A stretch of DNA of 64,000 nt from the NCBI RefSeq assembly GCF_028802875.1, contig NZ_JARAMP010000006.1:62001-126000 (forward strand). Direction: 5' to 3'. Both the position numbers and the translations under genes were made by a program. Positions 34,402 to 42,836 of this stretch are shown here, in pieces. Within the stretch, counting starts at the first letter, position 1, and each line of letters opens with the position of its first letter. The stretch is from Seohaeicola sp024304985 (lineage in GTDB: Bacteria > Pseudomonadota > Alphaproteobacteria > Rhodobacterales > Rhodobacteraceae). A model generated the notes under the pieces. That model was given only the letters and a program-made list of their open reading frames with translations, searched no databases and had not been told where the DNA came from.

Positions 34402-34460
34402 ATATTTATCATACCATTTTGGTAAAAATATCATACATCGACGTCAAATATATGTCAAAT
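34402..34460. promoter_or_regulatory. AT-rich divergent control region
   Basis: Within the 238-bp spacer between the LysR-like gene and the XRE gene. It contains the hairpin TACCA-TTT-TGGTA (34412-34424), framed by ATATTT / AAATAT, and a direct repeat GTCAAAT at 34443 and 34454, one helical turn apart. The base composition contrasts sharply with the surrounding GC-rich DNA. These are candidate binding sites for either regulator. Confidence 0.5.
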
Positions 34461-34559
34461 TTTTCCACATTCATGGGCTTAATCGGTAAAAATCTAACAA
34501 GTTGATTGATTCGGCCGTTGCGCCATTCTCTTCATAGTAGAAATGTGTGAGAGAAAGAC

Positions 34560-34934
34560 ATGTCGCACCCGGTAGATATCCATGTCGGCCAGCGTTTGAA
34601 GCAATTGCGTATCCTGCGTGGGATGACGCAGACCGATGTGGCCGACGGCCTGAACATTTCGTTCCAACAGGTTCAGAAATACGAGCTTGGTCGGAACCGG
34701 ATTTCGGCCAGCAAGCTTTTTGAACTGTCCCATATCCTGAAAGTCGCGCCGTCATACTTCTTCGACGGACTCGAAGCCGGTGATTCCGCACCGCAACTTC
34801 TGGACGAAGAGGCCACAAAAATTGCCTCAATGTTGACACGAATAAAGGATGATCGTCTGCGCGGCCAGATCCGCAGCTTCATCACGGAAATCGCCAACAG
34901 CCAGACCGCCGAGCCCCACGGAACAGCGGCCTGA
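34560..34934 (+). CDS. XRE-family transcriptional regulator
   Basis: 124 residues. The helix-turn-helix covers residues 10-64 (VGQRLKQLRILRGMTQTDVA ... ISFQQVQKYELGRNRISASK). A short C-terminal helix region (ATKIASMLTRIKDDRLRGQI) could dimerise. The architecture matches small SinR/Cro-like regulators common in Rhodobacterales. No partner gene is on the same strand; the next gene is convergent and ends 25 bp away. Confidence 0.88.
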   Translation: MSHPVDIHVGQRLKQLRILRGMTQTDVADGLNISFQQVQKYELGRNRISASKLFELSHILKVAPSYFFDGLEAGDSAPQLLDEEATKIASMLTRIKDDRLRGQIRSFITEIANSQTAEPHGTAA

Positions 34935-34959
34935 AACAGGATCGCGGATCAGGTCCGGC

Positions 34960-35730
34960 CTAGCCGGTCAATCCGCGCCGCATCAGGTTCAAACCCGCGA
35001 TCAGAAGAACGGCCAGCGTCGCCTTGCGAAAGGCGCGCTGGTCGATGCGATCCTGGATCTGGAACCCGATCCACGTCCCCAGCATCGCAGGTACGATCAT
35101 CGCCAAGGAAAACGGGAGCGTTTCGGCCCGCATAACGCCCGAACCGACATGCGCCCCGAACAAAGCCACCGCGCCAAGCCCATAGATCACACCCTGCACC
35201 CGCATCTGCTCGGTCTTGGGTGTTTCAAGCGCCGTCAGATACATCACGGTCGGCGGCCCCCACACTCCCGAAAACCCGCCAATGAAGCCTGCAAAACCGC
35301 CAATCCCGCCTTCGATCCAGCCGCGGCCGCGCGCAGGCAGCCGCAATTGCCACCCCACAAGCTGGACCGCGCAGAACAGAACGACCGGCACACCGATCAT
35401 CAGAAGCAAGGTCTCTTGCGGCAGCACGCGCACCAGTTGCGCGCTTGCCAACATCGCCACCAGGCCAATCGCCATGAACAGGCGAAACCGTTTGATCGAA
35501 TCCCACGCCTCCCGCCACCCCTGACGCAGGGCCTGCATCCCGTTCGTCACCAATGTCGGCAGGATCAGCCCGGCCAGCGCCATATCCGGTGCGACAAAAG
35601 AGCCAAGCAACGATATCATGATCATCGGCATGGCAAAGCCGACGATGCCCTTGACGATCCCCGCCAAGAGCGCCACGAGCAGGGCAAAGCCAAGGATTTC
35701 GGGGGTCATCAGGGTCAGGATTGTGCTCAT
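34960..35730 (-). CDS. TauE/SafE-family sulfite/anion exporter
   Basis: 256 residues with about eight hydrophobic helices and the duplicated motif region of TauE/SafE proteins (AGIVKGIVGFAMPMIMISLL and its repeat GGFAGFIGGFSGVWGPPTVM). Family members export sulfite, sulfoacetate or related anions across the inner membrane. No sulfonate genes are adjacent, so the substrate is undecided. It is divergent from mcd. Confidence 0.88.
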   Translation of the reverse strand: MSTILTLMTPEILGFALLVALLAGIVKGIVGFAMPMIMISLLGSFVAPDMALAGLILPTLVTNGMQALRQGWREAWDSIKRFRLFMAIGLVAMLASAQLVRVLPQETLLLMIGVPVVLFCAVQLVGWQLRLPARGRGWIEGGIGGFAGFIGGFSGVWGPPTVMYLTALETPKTEQMRVQGVIYGLGAVALFGAHVGSGVMRAETLPFSLAMIVPAMLGTWIGFQIQDRIDQRAFRKATLAVLLIAGLNLMRRGLTG

Positions 35731-35829
35731 GCGCCCCTCTTACCACTTCGGCAGGCGGCCGCTAGTGCCGCAGCGCAATAAATCAATGCGCAACTTTCAG
35801 TTATCCAACTGGCCGTGTTGGGTATTTTT

Positions 35830-35849
35830 GTTGCGCTGCAACTGCGAAA
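35830..35849 (+). promoter_or_regulatory. Operator-like site upstream of mcd, shared with pckA
   Basis: GTTGCGCTGCAACTGCGAAA, of which GTTGC-GCT-GCAAC is a perfect inverted repeat. It matches the second pckA repeat (30833-30850) except for a two-base insertion. TTGCGC followed after 17 bp by TAGGAC could also be a weak promoter. Confidence 0.5.
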
Positions 35850-35887
35850 TGGCTAGGACGGTGTCCAGCAAAAAAAGGATGTGATTC

Positions 35888-37576
35888 ATGGCCCATGACG
35901 GACAAGATATTGCAATGAACGCACCGGTGATTCTGCCTGACCTGCTGCGCCAGACTGGCGCCGCCCTGGTCCCTGTCGAAAAACTCTTCGACACGGCCAA
36001 ATCCCGCGTGCGCGCCCGCGTCAGCGAAGGCGGCCGCGTCTCCGGCGCACTGATCGAGGCCGAGCAGACAGCCGCTCATGGTCTTGCATGGCTGGCCACC
36101 TATGTGGAATCGCTCCGCCAGATGCAGAAGTGGGCCGAGGCGCTGGACGCACAGGGCAAGTTCGGCGAGGTCGAACACCTGATCCAGCAGATCGCTTTCG
36201 GCGAATACCTGTCGCAGATCACCGGCGGCATCCAGATGAACCAGGGCGAGGTCGTGCGTCTGCAGGATCTGGGTCTTGCGCCCGAAGACACACGGGTGCT
36301 GCATGAGGCCGCTATTCTGACCCTGACACAGGGCGGAAACACGCAGGCAGCGCGCGCCCGCCTTGTCACGCTGATGCAGGAACAGTCCGCGAATGTGACC
36401 GTGGGTGCCTCCGGCCTCGATGAAGAGCTTGAGATGATCCGCGAGCAGTTCCGCCGCTTCGCCGTCGAAAAAGTCGAGCCCTATGCCCATGAATGGCACC
36501 TCAAGGACGAGTTGATCCCGATGGAGATCATCACCGAACTGGCCGAAATGGGCGTGTTCGGTCTGACGATCCCCGAAGAATACGGCGGCTTCGGCCTGTC
36601 CAAGGCGTCCATGGCCGTCGTGTCCGAAGAACTCTCGCGCGGTTATATCGGCGTCGGCAGCCTTGGCACCCGGTCCGAGATCGCGGCAGAGCTGATCCTC
36701 TGCGGCGGGACCGAGGAACAGAAGCGGAAATGGCTCCCCGGTATTGCCAGCGCGGAAATCCTGCCGACGGCCGTTTTCACCGAACCCAACACCGGGTCGG
36801 ACCTTGGCAGCCTGCGCACCCGCGCGGTCAAGGATGACAGTGGGGATTATCGCATCACAGGCAACAAGACCTGGATCACCCATGCCGCCCGCACCCATGT
36901 GATGACCCTGCTGGCCCGCACCGATCCGTCCAGCACCGATCACCGCGGCCTGTCGATGTTCCTTGCCGAAAAGACCCCCGGCACCGATGAAGCCCCCTTC
37001 CCGACCCCCGGCATGACCGGCGGCGAGATCGAGGTTCTGGGCTACCGCGGGATGAAGGAATACGAGCTTGGCTTCGACAACTTCCATGTCAAGGGCGAGA
37101 ACCTTCTGGGCGGCGAAGAAGGCAAGGGCTTCAAACAGCTGATGCAGACCTTCGAATCCGCCCGCATCCAGACCGCCGCCCGCGCCGTCGGTGTGGCGCA
37201 GGCCGCATTGGACGTGTCGATGCAATATGCCATCGACCGCAAGCAGTTCGGCAAAGCGCTGATCAACTTCCCCCGCGTCTCCGGCAAACTGGCGATGATG
37301 GCGGTCGAGATCATGGTGGCGCGGCAGCTCACCTATTTCTCGGCCTTCGAGAAAGACAATGACCGCCGCTGCGATCTTGAGGCTGGCATGGCCAAGCTGC
37401 TGGGCGCCCGCGTCGCCTGGGCCGCCGCCGACAATGGCTTGCAGATCCATGGGGGCAACGGCTTCGCGCTGGAATACAAGATCAGCCGCATCCTCTGCGA
37501 CGCGCGCATCTTGAACATCTTCGAAGGGGCCGCAGAAATTCAGGCGCAGGTCATCGCCCGCCGTCTGCTCGACTGA
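35888..37576 (+). CDS. mcd: (2S)-methylsuccinyl-CoA dehydrogenase
   Basis: 562 residues, longer than ordinary acyl-CoA dehydrogenases (about 380) because of an N-terminal extension of about 150-170 residues, as in the Mcd enzymes of Rhodobacter. The dehydrogenase core has FTEPNTGSDLGSLRTRAVKD, NKTWITHAARTHVMTLLART and PGMTGGEIEVLGYRGMKEYE, and the C-terminal QIHGGNGFALEY. It oxidises methylsuccinyl-CoA to mesaconyl-CoA in the ethylmalonyl-CoA pathway, passing electrons to ETF. AGGA lies eight bases before the chosen ATG; a second ATG at 35915 is possible. Confidence 0.93.
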   Translation: MAHDGQDIAMNAPVILPDLLRQTGAALVPVEKLFDTAKSRVRARVSEGGRVSGALIEAEQTAAHGLAWLATYVESLRQMQKWAEALDAQGKFGEVEHLIQQIAFGEYLSQITGGIQMNQGEVVRLQDLGLAPEDTRVLHEAAILTLTQGGNTQAARARLVTLMQEQSANVTVGASGLDEELEMIREQFRRFAVEKVEPYAHEWHLKDELIPMEIITELAEMGVFGLTIPEEYGGFGLSKASMAVVSEELSRGYIGVGSLGTRSEIAAELILCGGTEEQKRKWLPGIASAEILPTAVFTEPNTGSDLGSLRTRAVKDDSGDYRITGNKTWITHAARTHVMTLLARTDPSSTDHRGLSMFLAEKTPGTDEAPFPTPGMTGGEIEVLGYRGMKEYELGFDNFHVKGENLLGGEEGKGFKQLMQTFESARIQTAARAVGVAQAALDVSMQYAIDRKQFGKALINFPRVSGKLAMMAVEIMVARQLTYFSAFEKDNDRRCDLEAGMAKLLGARVAWAAADNGLQIHGGNGFALEYKISRILCDARILNIFEGAAEIQAQVIARRLLD

Positions 37577-37600
37577 TACAGCCCCGCGCATAATCATCCC

Positions 37601-37634
37601 AAGCCCCGCAGCGCAAACCTGCGGGGCTTTGTCT
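37601..37634 (+). terminator. mcd terminator
   Basis: Eleven-bp stem AAGCCCCGCAG / CTGCGGGGCTT with a seven-base loop, followed by TTTGTCTT. Confidence 0.85.
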
Positions 37635-37644
37635 TGCGCCACCC

Positions 37645-37665
37645 TTCCTCGTTTCGCAAATACTC
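37645..37665 (+). repeat. Diverged copy of the post-stop element (downstream of mcd)
   Basis: TTCCTCGTTTCGCAAATACT followed by C resembles the element after pit (TTCATCTTGCCAAAAATACT) but lacks the trailing G run. It follows the mcd terminator in the mcd sense direction. Assignment to the family is tentative. Confidence 0.35.
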
Positions 37666-37744
37666 AAGCACACCCTGCCCTTGCCCGGCGCGGCTGTTAT
37701 GTGTCACTGTCAACCAAACACCGCGCAACCGGAAAGACCTGACC

Positions 37745-38575
37745 ATGACCAAACCCTGCATCATCTGTGTCGCCATCACCGGCTCGGTCCCGACCAAGGC
37801 CGACAACCCCGCCGTGCCGATCACCGTTTCGGAACAGATCGAGAGCACGCAGGAGGCGTTTGAGGCAGGGGCCACCATCTGCCACGCCCATGTCCGCAAC
37901 GATGACGGCACGCCCTCCTCCGACCCCGAGAAATTCGCCCGCCTCAAGGAAGGTCTGGAGAAGCACTGCCCCGGCATGATCATCCAGTTCTCGACAGGCG
38001 GACGCTCCGGCGCGGGTCAGACCCGCGGCGGAATGCTGCCGCTGCGGCCCGACATGGCCTCGCTGTCCGTCGGGTCCAACAACTTCCCCACCCGCGTCTA
38101 CGAGAACCCGCCGGATCTGGTGGATTGGCTCGCGGCCGAGATGCTGAAATATGACGTGAAGCCCGAGATCGAGTGTTTCGACCTCAGCCATATCCATCAG
38201 GCCGCGAAAATGGCCAAGGATGGCCGCCTGAAAGGGCCGCTTTACGTGCAGTTCGTGATGGGCGTGAAAAACGCCATGCCCGTGGATCGCGAGACGTTTG
38301 ATTTCTACATCAAGACCGTGGAACGCCTGCTGCCCGATGCGGAATGGTGCGCCGCGGGGATCGGGCCGGGCCAAGTCATCCTGAACGAATGGGTCGTGGC
38401 CGCCGGCGGGCATGCCCGCGCAGGGCTGGAAGACAACATCCGGCTGGATCGTGACCATCTGGCCCCGTCCAACGCGGCGCTGATCAAGCGCGTTACCGAT
38501 CTGTGCGAGAAATACGAGCGCCCCGTCGCCACCCCGGCACAGGCGCGTGACATCCTCGGGCTGCGTCCGGCCTGA
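37745..38575 (+). CDS. 3-keto-5-aminohexanoate cleavage-type enzyme (BKACE, DUF849)
   Basis: 276 residues from the ATG at 37745; 37 upstream codons cover the mcd terminator region and are excluded. The zinc-binding HAHVR (His47, His49) and IQFSTGGRSGAG, PRxASL-like and GIGPGQ segments mark the beta-keto acid cleavage family, which condenses a beta-keto acid with acetyl-CoA to give acetoacetate and a CoA ester. Substrate specificity varies widely within the family. It is downstream of mcd and convergent with meaB. Confidence 0.88.
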   Translation: MTKPCIICVAITGSVPTKADNPAVPITVSEQIESTQEAFEAGATICHAHVRNDDGTPSSDPEKFARLKEGLEKHCPGMIIQFSTGGRSGAGQTRGGMLPLRPDMASLSVGSNNFPTRVYENPPDLVDWLAAEMLKYDVKPEIECFDLSHIHQAAKMAKDGRLKGPLYVQFVMGVKNAMPVDRETFDFYIKTVERLLPDAEWCAAGIGPGQVILNEWVVAAGGHARAGLEDNIRLDRDHLAPSNAALIKRVTDLCEKYERPVATPAQARDILGLRPA

Positions 38576-38594
38576 CACAAGTCGACTGCGCGCC

Positions 38595-39578
38595 TCACTG
38601 TCGGGCGCGCAGTTCTTCCAGCATCTGCAATGCGGCCGCTGTCGCCGTGACACGCCCCTGCGCCACATCGCGGCCCAGCGTCTGCATCCACGCCTTGACC
38701 TCCGGCACATCAAGCTGCGCCAAAAGCCCCTGACGCACTTCCTGCCCGAACCAGTATTCCGCCTGCCCGGCGCGGCGGGCCTCGAAATGCCCCGTCTCGC
38801 GCCTCCAGTCGATCAGCGCCGTCATCTCCGACCACGCCACTTCCAGCCCCTCGACCTGCAAGGCAGACACGGTCATCGCCTTGGGAAAGCCCTCCGGGTC
38901 CTGCGGCCGCTTGCGCAACAGGCGCAGGGCACCCGCATAATCCGCGCAGGTCCGCTGCGCCGCCGGTTTCAGATCGCCATCCGCCTTGTTCACAAGGATC
39001 AGATCCGCCATCTCCATGATGCCGCGCTTGACGCCCTGCAACTCGTCTCCCCCGGCCGGGGCCAGCAGCAGCAGGAACAGATCCGACATTTCTGCCACCA
39101 CGGTCTCGGATTGCCCCACACCGACCGTCTCGATCAGCACCACGTCGAACCCTGCCGCCTCGCACAGCGCCACCGCCTCACGCGTGCGCCGCGCCACACC
39201 GCCCAGATGCGACTGCGCGGGCGATGGGCGGATAAAGGCATCGGGTTCGCGGCTCAGATGCTCCATTCGCGTCTTGTCGCCAAGGATCGACCCGCCTGAC
39301 CGCGCCGAGGATGGATCAACCGCCAGCACCGCCACCCGCAAGCCCTCGCGCAAAAGCATCAGGCCGAAGCTTTCGATAAAGGTGGATTTCCCCACCCCCG
39401 GCGTGCCTGACAATCCGATCCGCAGCGCCTGCGCATCCGATTGCGCGCGCAGCAGTTCGATCAACGCCGTCGTCTGCGCGCGATGATCGGGGCGGCTGCT
39501 TTCGACCAGCGTGATCGCACGGGCCAGCGCGCGGCGATCCTGCGCCATGATGCGCCGGGCAAGCTCGGTCATGTCCAT
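38595..39578 (-). CDS. meaB: Methylmalonyl-CoA mutase-associated GTPase MeaB
   Basis: 327 residues. The P-loop GTPGVGKST is at residues 58-66; AVDPSSARSGGSILGDKTRM, ETVGVGQSE and NKADG are the remaining G3E GTPase motifs. MeaB guards B12-dependent acyl-CoA mutases by gating cofactor loading and release. AAGGA lies nine bases before the start at 39578. Its presence beside mcd and near the cobalamin adenosyltransferase supports active methylmalonyl/ethylmalonyl-CoA metabolism. Confidence 0.95.
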   Translation of the reverse strand: MDMTELARRIMAQDRRALARAITLVESSRPDHRAQTTALIELLRAQSDAQALRIGLSGTPGVGKSTFIESFGLMLLREGLRVAVLAVDPSSARSGGSILGDKTRMEHLSREPDAFIRPSPAQSHLGGVARRTREAVALCEAAGFDVVLIETVGVGQSETVVAEMSDLFLLLLAPAGGDELQGVKRGIMEMADLILVNKADGDLKPAAQRTCADYAGALRLLRKRPQDPEGFPKAMTVSALQVEGLEVAWSEMTALIDWRRETGHFEARRAGQAEYWFGQEVRQGLLAQLDVPEVKAWMQTLGRDVAQGRVTATAAALQMLEELRARQ

Positions 39579-39678
39579 CGGCTTAGTCCTTCGTCCTGTC
39601 CGGTCTTCATGCCTTGGCAGGCTGGGCCTGTCCAGTCAGGCGATGGACGGCGCGGCCGAAATCCCCGATAAGGCCGCC

Positions 39679-42141
39679 ATGCAGACCGCTCTTCCCATCC
39701 ATGACGCGCTGGAACCGCTGATCGCGGCGCTGCGCACCCATGGCCGCGCTGTGCTGCAAGCCCCGCCGGGCGCGGGCAAGACCACTGTGGTGCCCTTGGC
39801 GATGCTGGACGCAGGGCTTACCCAAGGCCGCATCCTGATGCTGGAACCCCGCCGCCTTGCCGCCCGCGCCGCAGCCGAACGCATGGCCGACACCTTGGGC
39901 GAGCCTGTCGGTCAGACGGTCGGCTACCGCATCCGGGGCGACAGCAGGACCAGTGCGAAAACCCGGATCGAGGTCGTGACAGAAGGCGTCCTCACCCGGA
40001 TGATCCAATCCGATCCGGGCCTCGCGGGCGTCGGCGCAGTGATCTTCGACGAATTCCACGAGCGGTCCCTGAACGCCGATCTGGGCCTCGCCCTCTGTCT
40101 TGAAATCGCGGGGGCCCTGCGCGACGATCTGATCCTTCTGGCCATGTCGGCCACGCTGGACGCGGAACCCGTGGCCGCCCTGATGGGCGACGGCACCCCC
40201 GTCATCACATCCCAAGGCCGCAGTTTCCCCGTCGATCTGCACTGGCTGGGCACCCCCCTGCCCAAAACCGCGCGTCTGGAGGACGCCTGCGCTGATCTGG
40301 TCACCCACGCCATCGCGGCAACCCAAGGTGGCGTTCTCGTCTTCCTCCCCGGCGAAGGCGAGATCAAACGGGTCGAGGCGCTGCTATCGAAACGTCTGCC
40401 CCCTGATTGCGCCATTCGCCCCCTCTATGGCGCGATGGATTTCGCCGCCCAGCGCGCCGCCATCGCCCCTGTCACGCAACCCGGCACACGCAAGATCGTG
40501 CTGGCCACCTCCATCGCGGAAACGTCCCTGACGATCGAGGATATCCGCGTCGTCGTCGATGCTGGCCGTTCTCGCCGGGCCCGTTTCGATCCGGGCGCAG
40601 GCATGTCCCGCCTTGTCACAGAACGCGTCACCCGGGCCGAGGCGACGCAACGCGCAGGCCGCGCAGGCCGTGTGGCGCCGGGAATCTGCTACCGCCTCTG
40701 GACACGCGGCGAAGAAGGGGCCCTCGCCCACTATCCCCCCGCCGAGATCGAGGCGGCGGACCTCTCCCCCCTTGCCCTCGAACTCGCCCTCTGGGGGGCC
40801 GCGCCCGATCAACTGGCCTTCCTGACCCCGCCCAACCCCGGCAGCTATGCCGAGGCGCAATCCCTCCTGCGAATGCTGGGCGCGCTTGATGCCACAAACC
40901 GCATCACCGCCCATGGCCGCACCCTCGCCGCCCTCCCGCTGCATCCGCGTCTGGCGCATATGCTGGCCGTGGCAGGCAAACAGGCCGCCCCCCTCGCCGC
41001 CCTGCTGGCCGACCGCGACCCCCTGTCGCGCGGCGCGCCCGTCGATCTGACCCTGCGGATCGAGGCGATCACCGACCTCAAACGCTACACCGACACGCGC
41101 CCGCATCCCGCCAACCGCGCTGCTGTCGAACGCATCAAGGCCGAGGGTAAACGCCTCGCCAGCACGGCCAGCCAAGGCACCACCGGCCCGCTCAGCCCCG
41201 CCGAACAAGCGGCCCTCGCCTATCCCGACCGTATCGGCCAGCGCCGCAAGGGTGATGCCGCGCGCTTCATCCTGTCGGGCGGCAAAGGGGCCATCCTCGA
41301 CGATCACGACCCGCTGGCCTCATCCCGGCTGATCGTCGCCACCGACCTTGACGGCAACCCGCGTGAGGCGAAGATCAGGCAAGCCGCAGCCATCACTGAA
41401 AGTGCCCTGCGCGGGCTGTTCGCGGATCAGATCATCTGGCAGGATCTCTGCGCATGGTCCCGCCGCGACCGCCGCGTCATTTCCCGCAAGCAGGAACGCT
41501 TAGGCGCACTGGTGCTGGATGACCGTATCTGGTCGGACGCCCCGCCCGAACAGATCGCCCGCGCCATGCTGGACGGGGTCCGCGATCTGGGCCTGGCCCC
41601 CTCGCCCGCCGCACAGCGGTTCCGCGCCAGGGTGCATCTTGCCCGCAAGGGCGGGCTCGACTTGCCCGATATGTCCGACGACGCCTTGATGAGCCGTCTT
41701 GACGATTGGCTCCTTCCCCATTTGGCGGGCGTCCGCAGCGCCGCCGACTGGAAGTCCTTCGATCTGCTGCCCCCCCTCCGCGCCATGCTGGACTGGACAA
41801 CACAACAGGCGCTCGACCGCGCCGTGCCCTCCCATTTCACCACGCCCCTGGGCCGTCAGATCCCCATCGACTATGACGGAGAGGTGCCCGCCATCGAACT
41901 GCGCTTGCAGGAAATGTTCGGCCAGACGACGCATCCCACCGTTGCAGGCCAACCCTTGCGCGTCACCCTCCTGTCACCCGGCCAGCGCCCGGTGCAGGTC
42001 ACGATGGACATTCCCGGCTTCTGGGACAGCTCCTATGCCGATGTGCGCCGCGACATGCGCGGCCGCTACCCGCGCCACCCATGGCCCGAAAACCCGCGTG
42101 AGGCCGACCCGACCCTGCGCGCCAAACCACGGGGCACATGA
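39679..42141 (+). CDS. hrpB: ATP-dependent RNA helicase HrpB
   Basis: 820 residues from the ATG at 39679, matching the usual HrpB length; an ATG at 39643 is an alternative. The DEAH-type motifs are APPGAGKTT (28-36), DEFH (124-127), SAT, and the C-terminal motif VI region (RAEATQRAGRAGRVAPGICY). The HrpB-specific C-terminal domain ends with TTHPTVAGQPLRVTLLSPGQ. Its physiological RNA target is not known. It is divergent from meaB. Confidence 0.95.
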   Translation: MQTALPIHDALEPLIAALRTHGRAVLQAPPGAGKTTVVPLAMLDAGLTQGRILMLEPRRLAARAAAERMADTLGEPVGQTVGYRIRGDSRTSAKTRIEVVTEGVLTRMIQSDPGLAGVGAVIFDEFHERSLNADLGLALCLEIAGALRDDLILLAMSATLDAEPVAALMGDGTPVITSQGRSFPVDLHWLGTPLPKTARLEDACADLVTHAIAATQGGVLVFLPGEGEIKRVEALLSKRLPPDCAIRPLYGAMDFAAQRAAIAPVTQPGTRKIVLATSIAETSLTIEDIRVVVDAGRSRRARFDPGAGMSRLVTERVTRAEATQRAGRAGRVAPGICYRLWTRGEEGALAHYPPAEIEAADLSPLALELALWGAAPDQLAFLTPPNPGSYAEAQSLLRMLGALDATNRITAHGRTLAALPLHPRLAHMLAVAGKQAAPLAALLADRDPLSRGAPVDLTLRIEAITDLKRYTDTRPHPANRAAVERIKAEGKRLASTASQGTTGPLSPAEQAALAYPDRIGQRRKGDAARFILSGGKGAILDDHDPLASSRLIVATDLDGNPREAKIRQAAAITESALRGLFADQIIWQDLCAWSRRDRRVISRKQERLGALVLDDRIWSDAPPEQIARAMLDGVRDLGLAPSPAAQRFRARVHLARKGGLDLPDMSDDALMSRLDDWLLPHLAGVRSAADWKSFDLLPPLRAMLDWTTQQALDRAVPSHFTTPLGRQIPIDYDGEVPAIELRLQEMFGQTTHPTVAGQPLRVTLLSPGQRPVQVTMDIPGFWDSSYADVRRDMRGRYPRHPWPENPREADPTLRAKPRGT

Positions 42142-42166
42142 TCCTTCTCATCGTCACGGTGTCTCT

Positions 42167-42195
42167 TTGCGTTTTTCGCGGAATGGGGGTATAAA
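42167..42195 (+). promoter_or_regulatory. Promoter for the Nudix gene
   Basis: TTGCGT (-35), a 17-bp spacer and TATAAA (-10), just after hrpB. A perfect hairpin GTCGGTC-TTC-GACCGAC (42219-42235) lies in the predicted leader, 20 bp before the start codon. Confidence 0.6.
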
Positions 42196-42254
42196 GGCGG
42201 GATAATCAAAAACAATATGTCGGTCTTCGACCGACGAGGCACGGAAACCAGCAG

Positions 42255-42713
42255 ATGATGAACCCGCTCAAAGCCGCCTGGACCAGCATGGTTCAACCCC
42301 TTCTCACACGCCCGAAGCGCCTTCAGGTCGCGGCGCTGTGCCTGCGTGGAACCCCACCGGCGCGTGAAGTGCTTCTGATCACCTCGCGCGATACAGGGCG
42401 GTGGATCCTGCCCAAGGGCTGGCCCATCGACGGCCTGACCGCCCCCGGCGCCGCCCTGCAGGAAGCTTGGGAAGAAGCGGGCGTCCAGTCCGGCACCATC
42501 ACCGAAGAACCCTTGGGCACCTATGACTATGACAAGCGGCTTGAGGGCGGCGTGCCCGTTCTGGTCGAGGTCAAAGTCTACGCAGTCACCGATGTCCAGA
42601 TGGCGGATGACTACCCCGAAGTGGACGAACGCAACCGCCGCTGGATGTCCCCGTCCGAGGCCGCGACACGCGTGGACGAGCCGGGCCTGCGCGAGATCCT
42701 GCGGCAATTGTAA
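42255..42713 (+). CDS. Nudix hydrolase
   Basis: 152 residues. The Nudix box runs from PKGWPIDGLTAPGAALQEAW to EEAGV near residues 53-77. Compared with G-x5-E-x7-REUXEEXGU, the first Glu is Leu and the Arg is Gln, while the metal-binding EExG is kept. The pattern resembles diphosphoinositol-polyphosphate/diadenosine-type hydrolases of Rhodobacterales, but the substrate is not established. The start is ATGATG at 42255, either codon possible. Confidence 0.9.
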   Translation: MMNPLKAAWTSMVQPLLTRPKRLQVAALCLRGTPPAREVLLITSRDTGRWILPKGWPIDGLTAPGAALQEAWEEAGVQSGTITEEPLGTYDYDKRLEGGVPVLVEVKVYAVTDVQMADDYPEVDERNRRWMSPSEAATRVDEPGLREILRQL

Positions 42714-42736
42714 CAGCAACGTCACAAAATCATGAC

Positions 42737-42758
42737 AGCCCGCTTGATATGACGGGCT
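42737..42758 (+). terminator. Weak hairpin after the Nudix gene
   Basis: Six-bp stem AGCCCG / CGGGCT with a ten-base loop, followed by ATCCCC, not a T tract. A possible but poor terminator. Confidence 0.35.
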
Positions 42759-42836
42759 ATCCCCTCTAGGCCCGTGTTCGGATTTCAACGGCCCGTCCTG
42801 ACCGGATGCGGCACGGGTAAAGGACTGCGCGCGACC

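Noticed and set aside
42720..42745. Possible Pho box upstream of pit
   Set aside because: CTGTCAT appears on the minus strand, but the second half-site (TTGTGAC) matches poorly and the orientation is away from pit.
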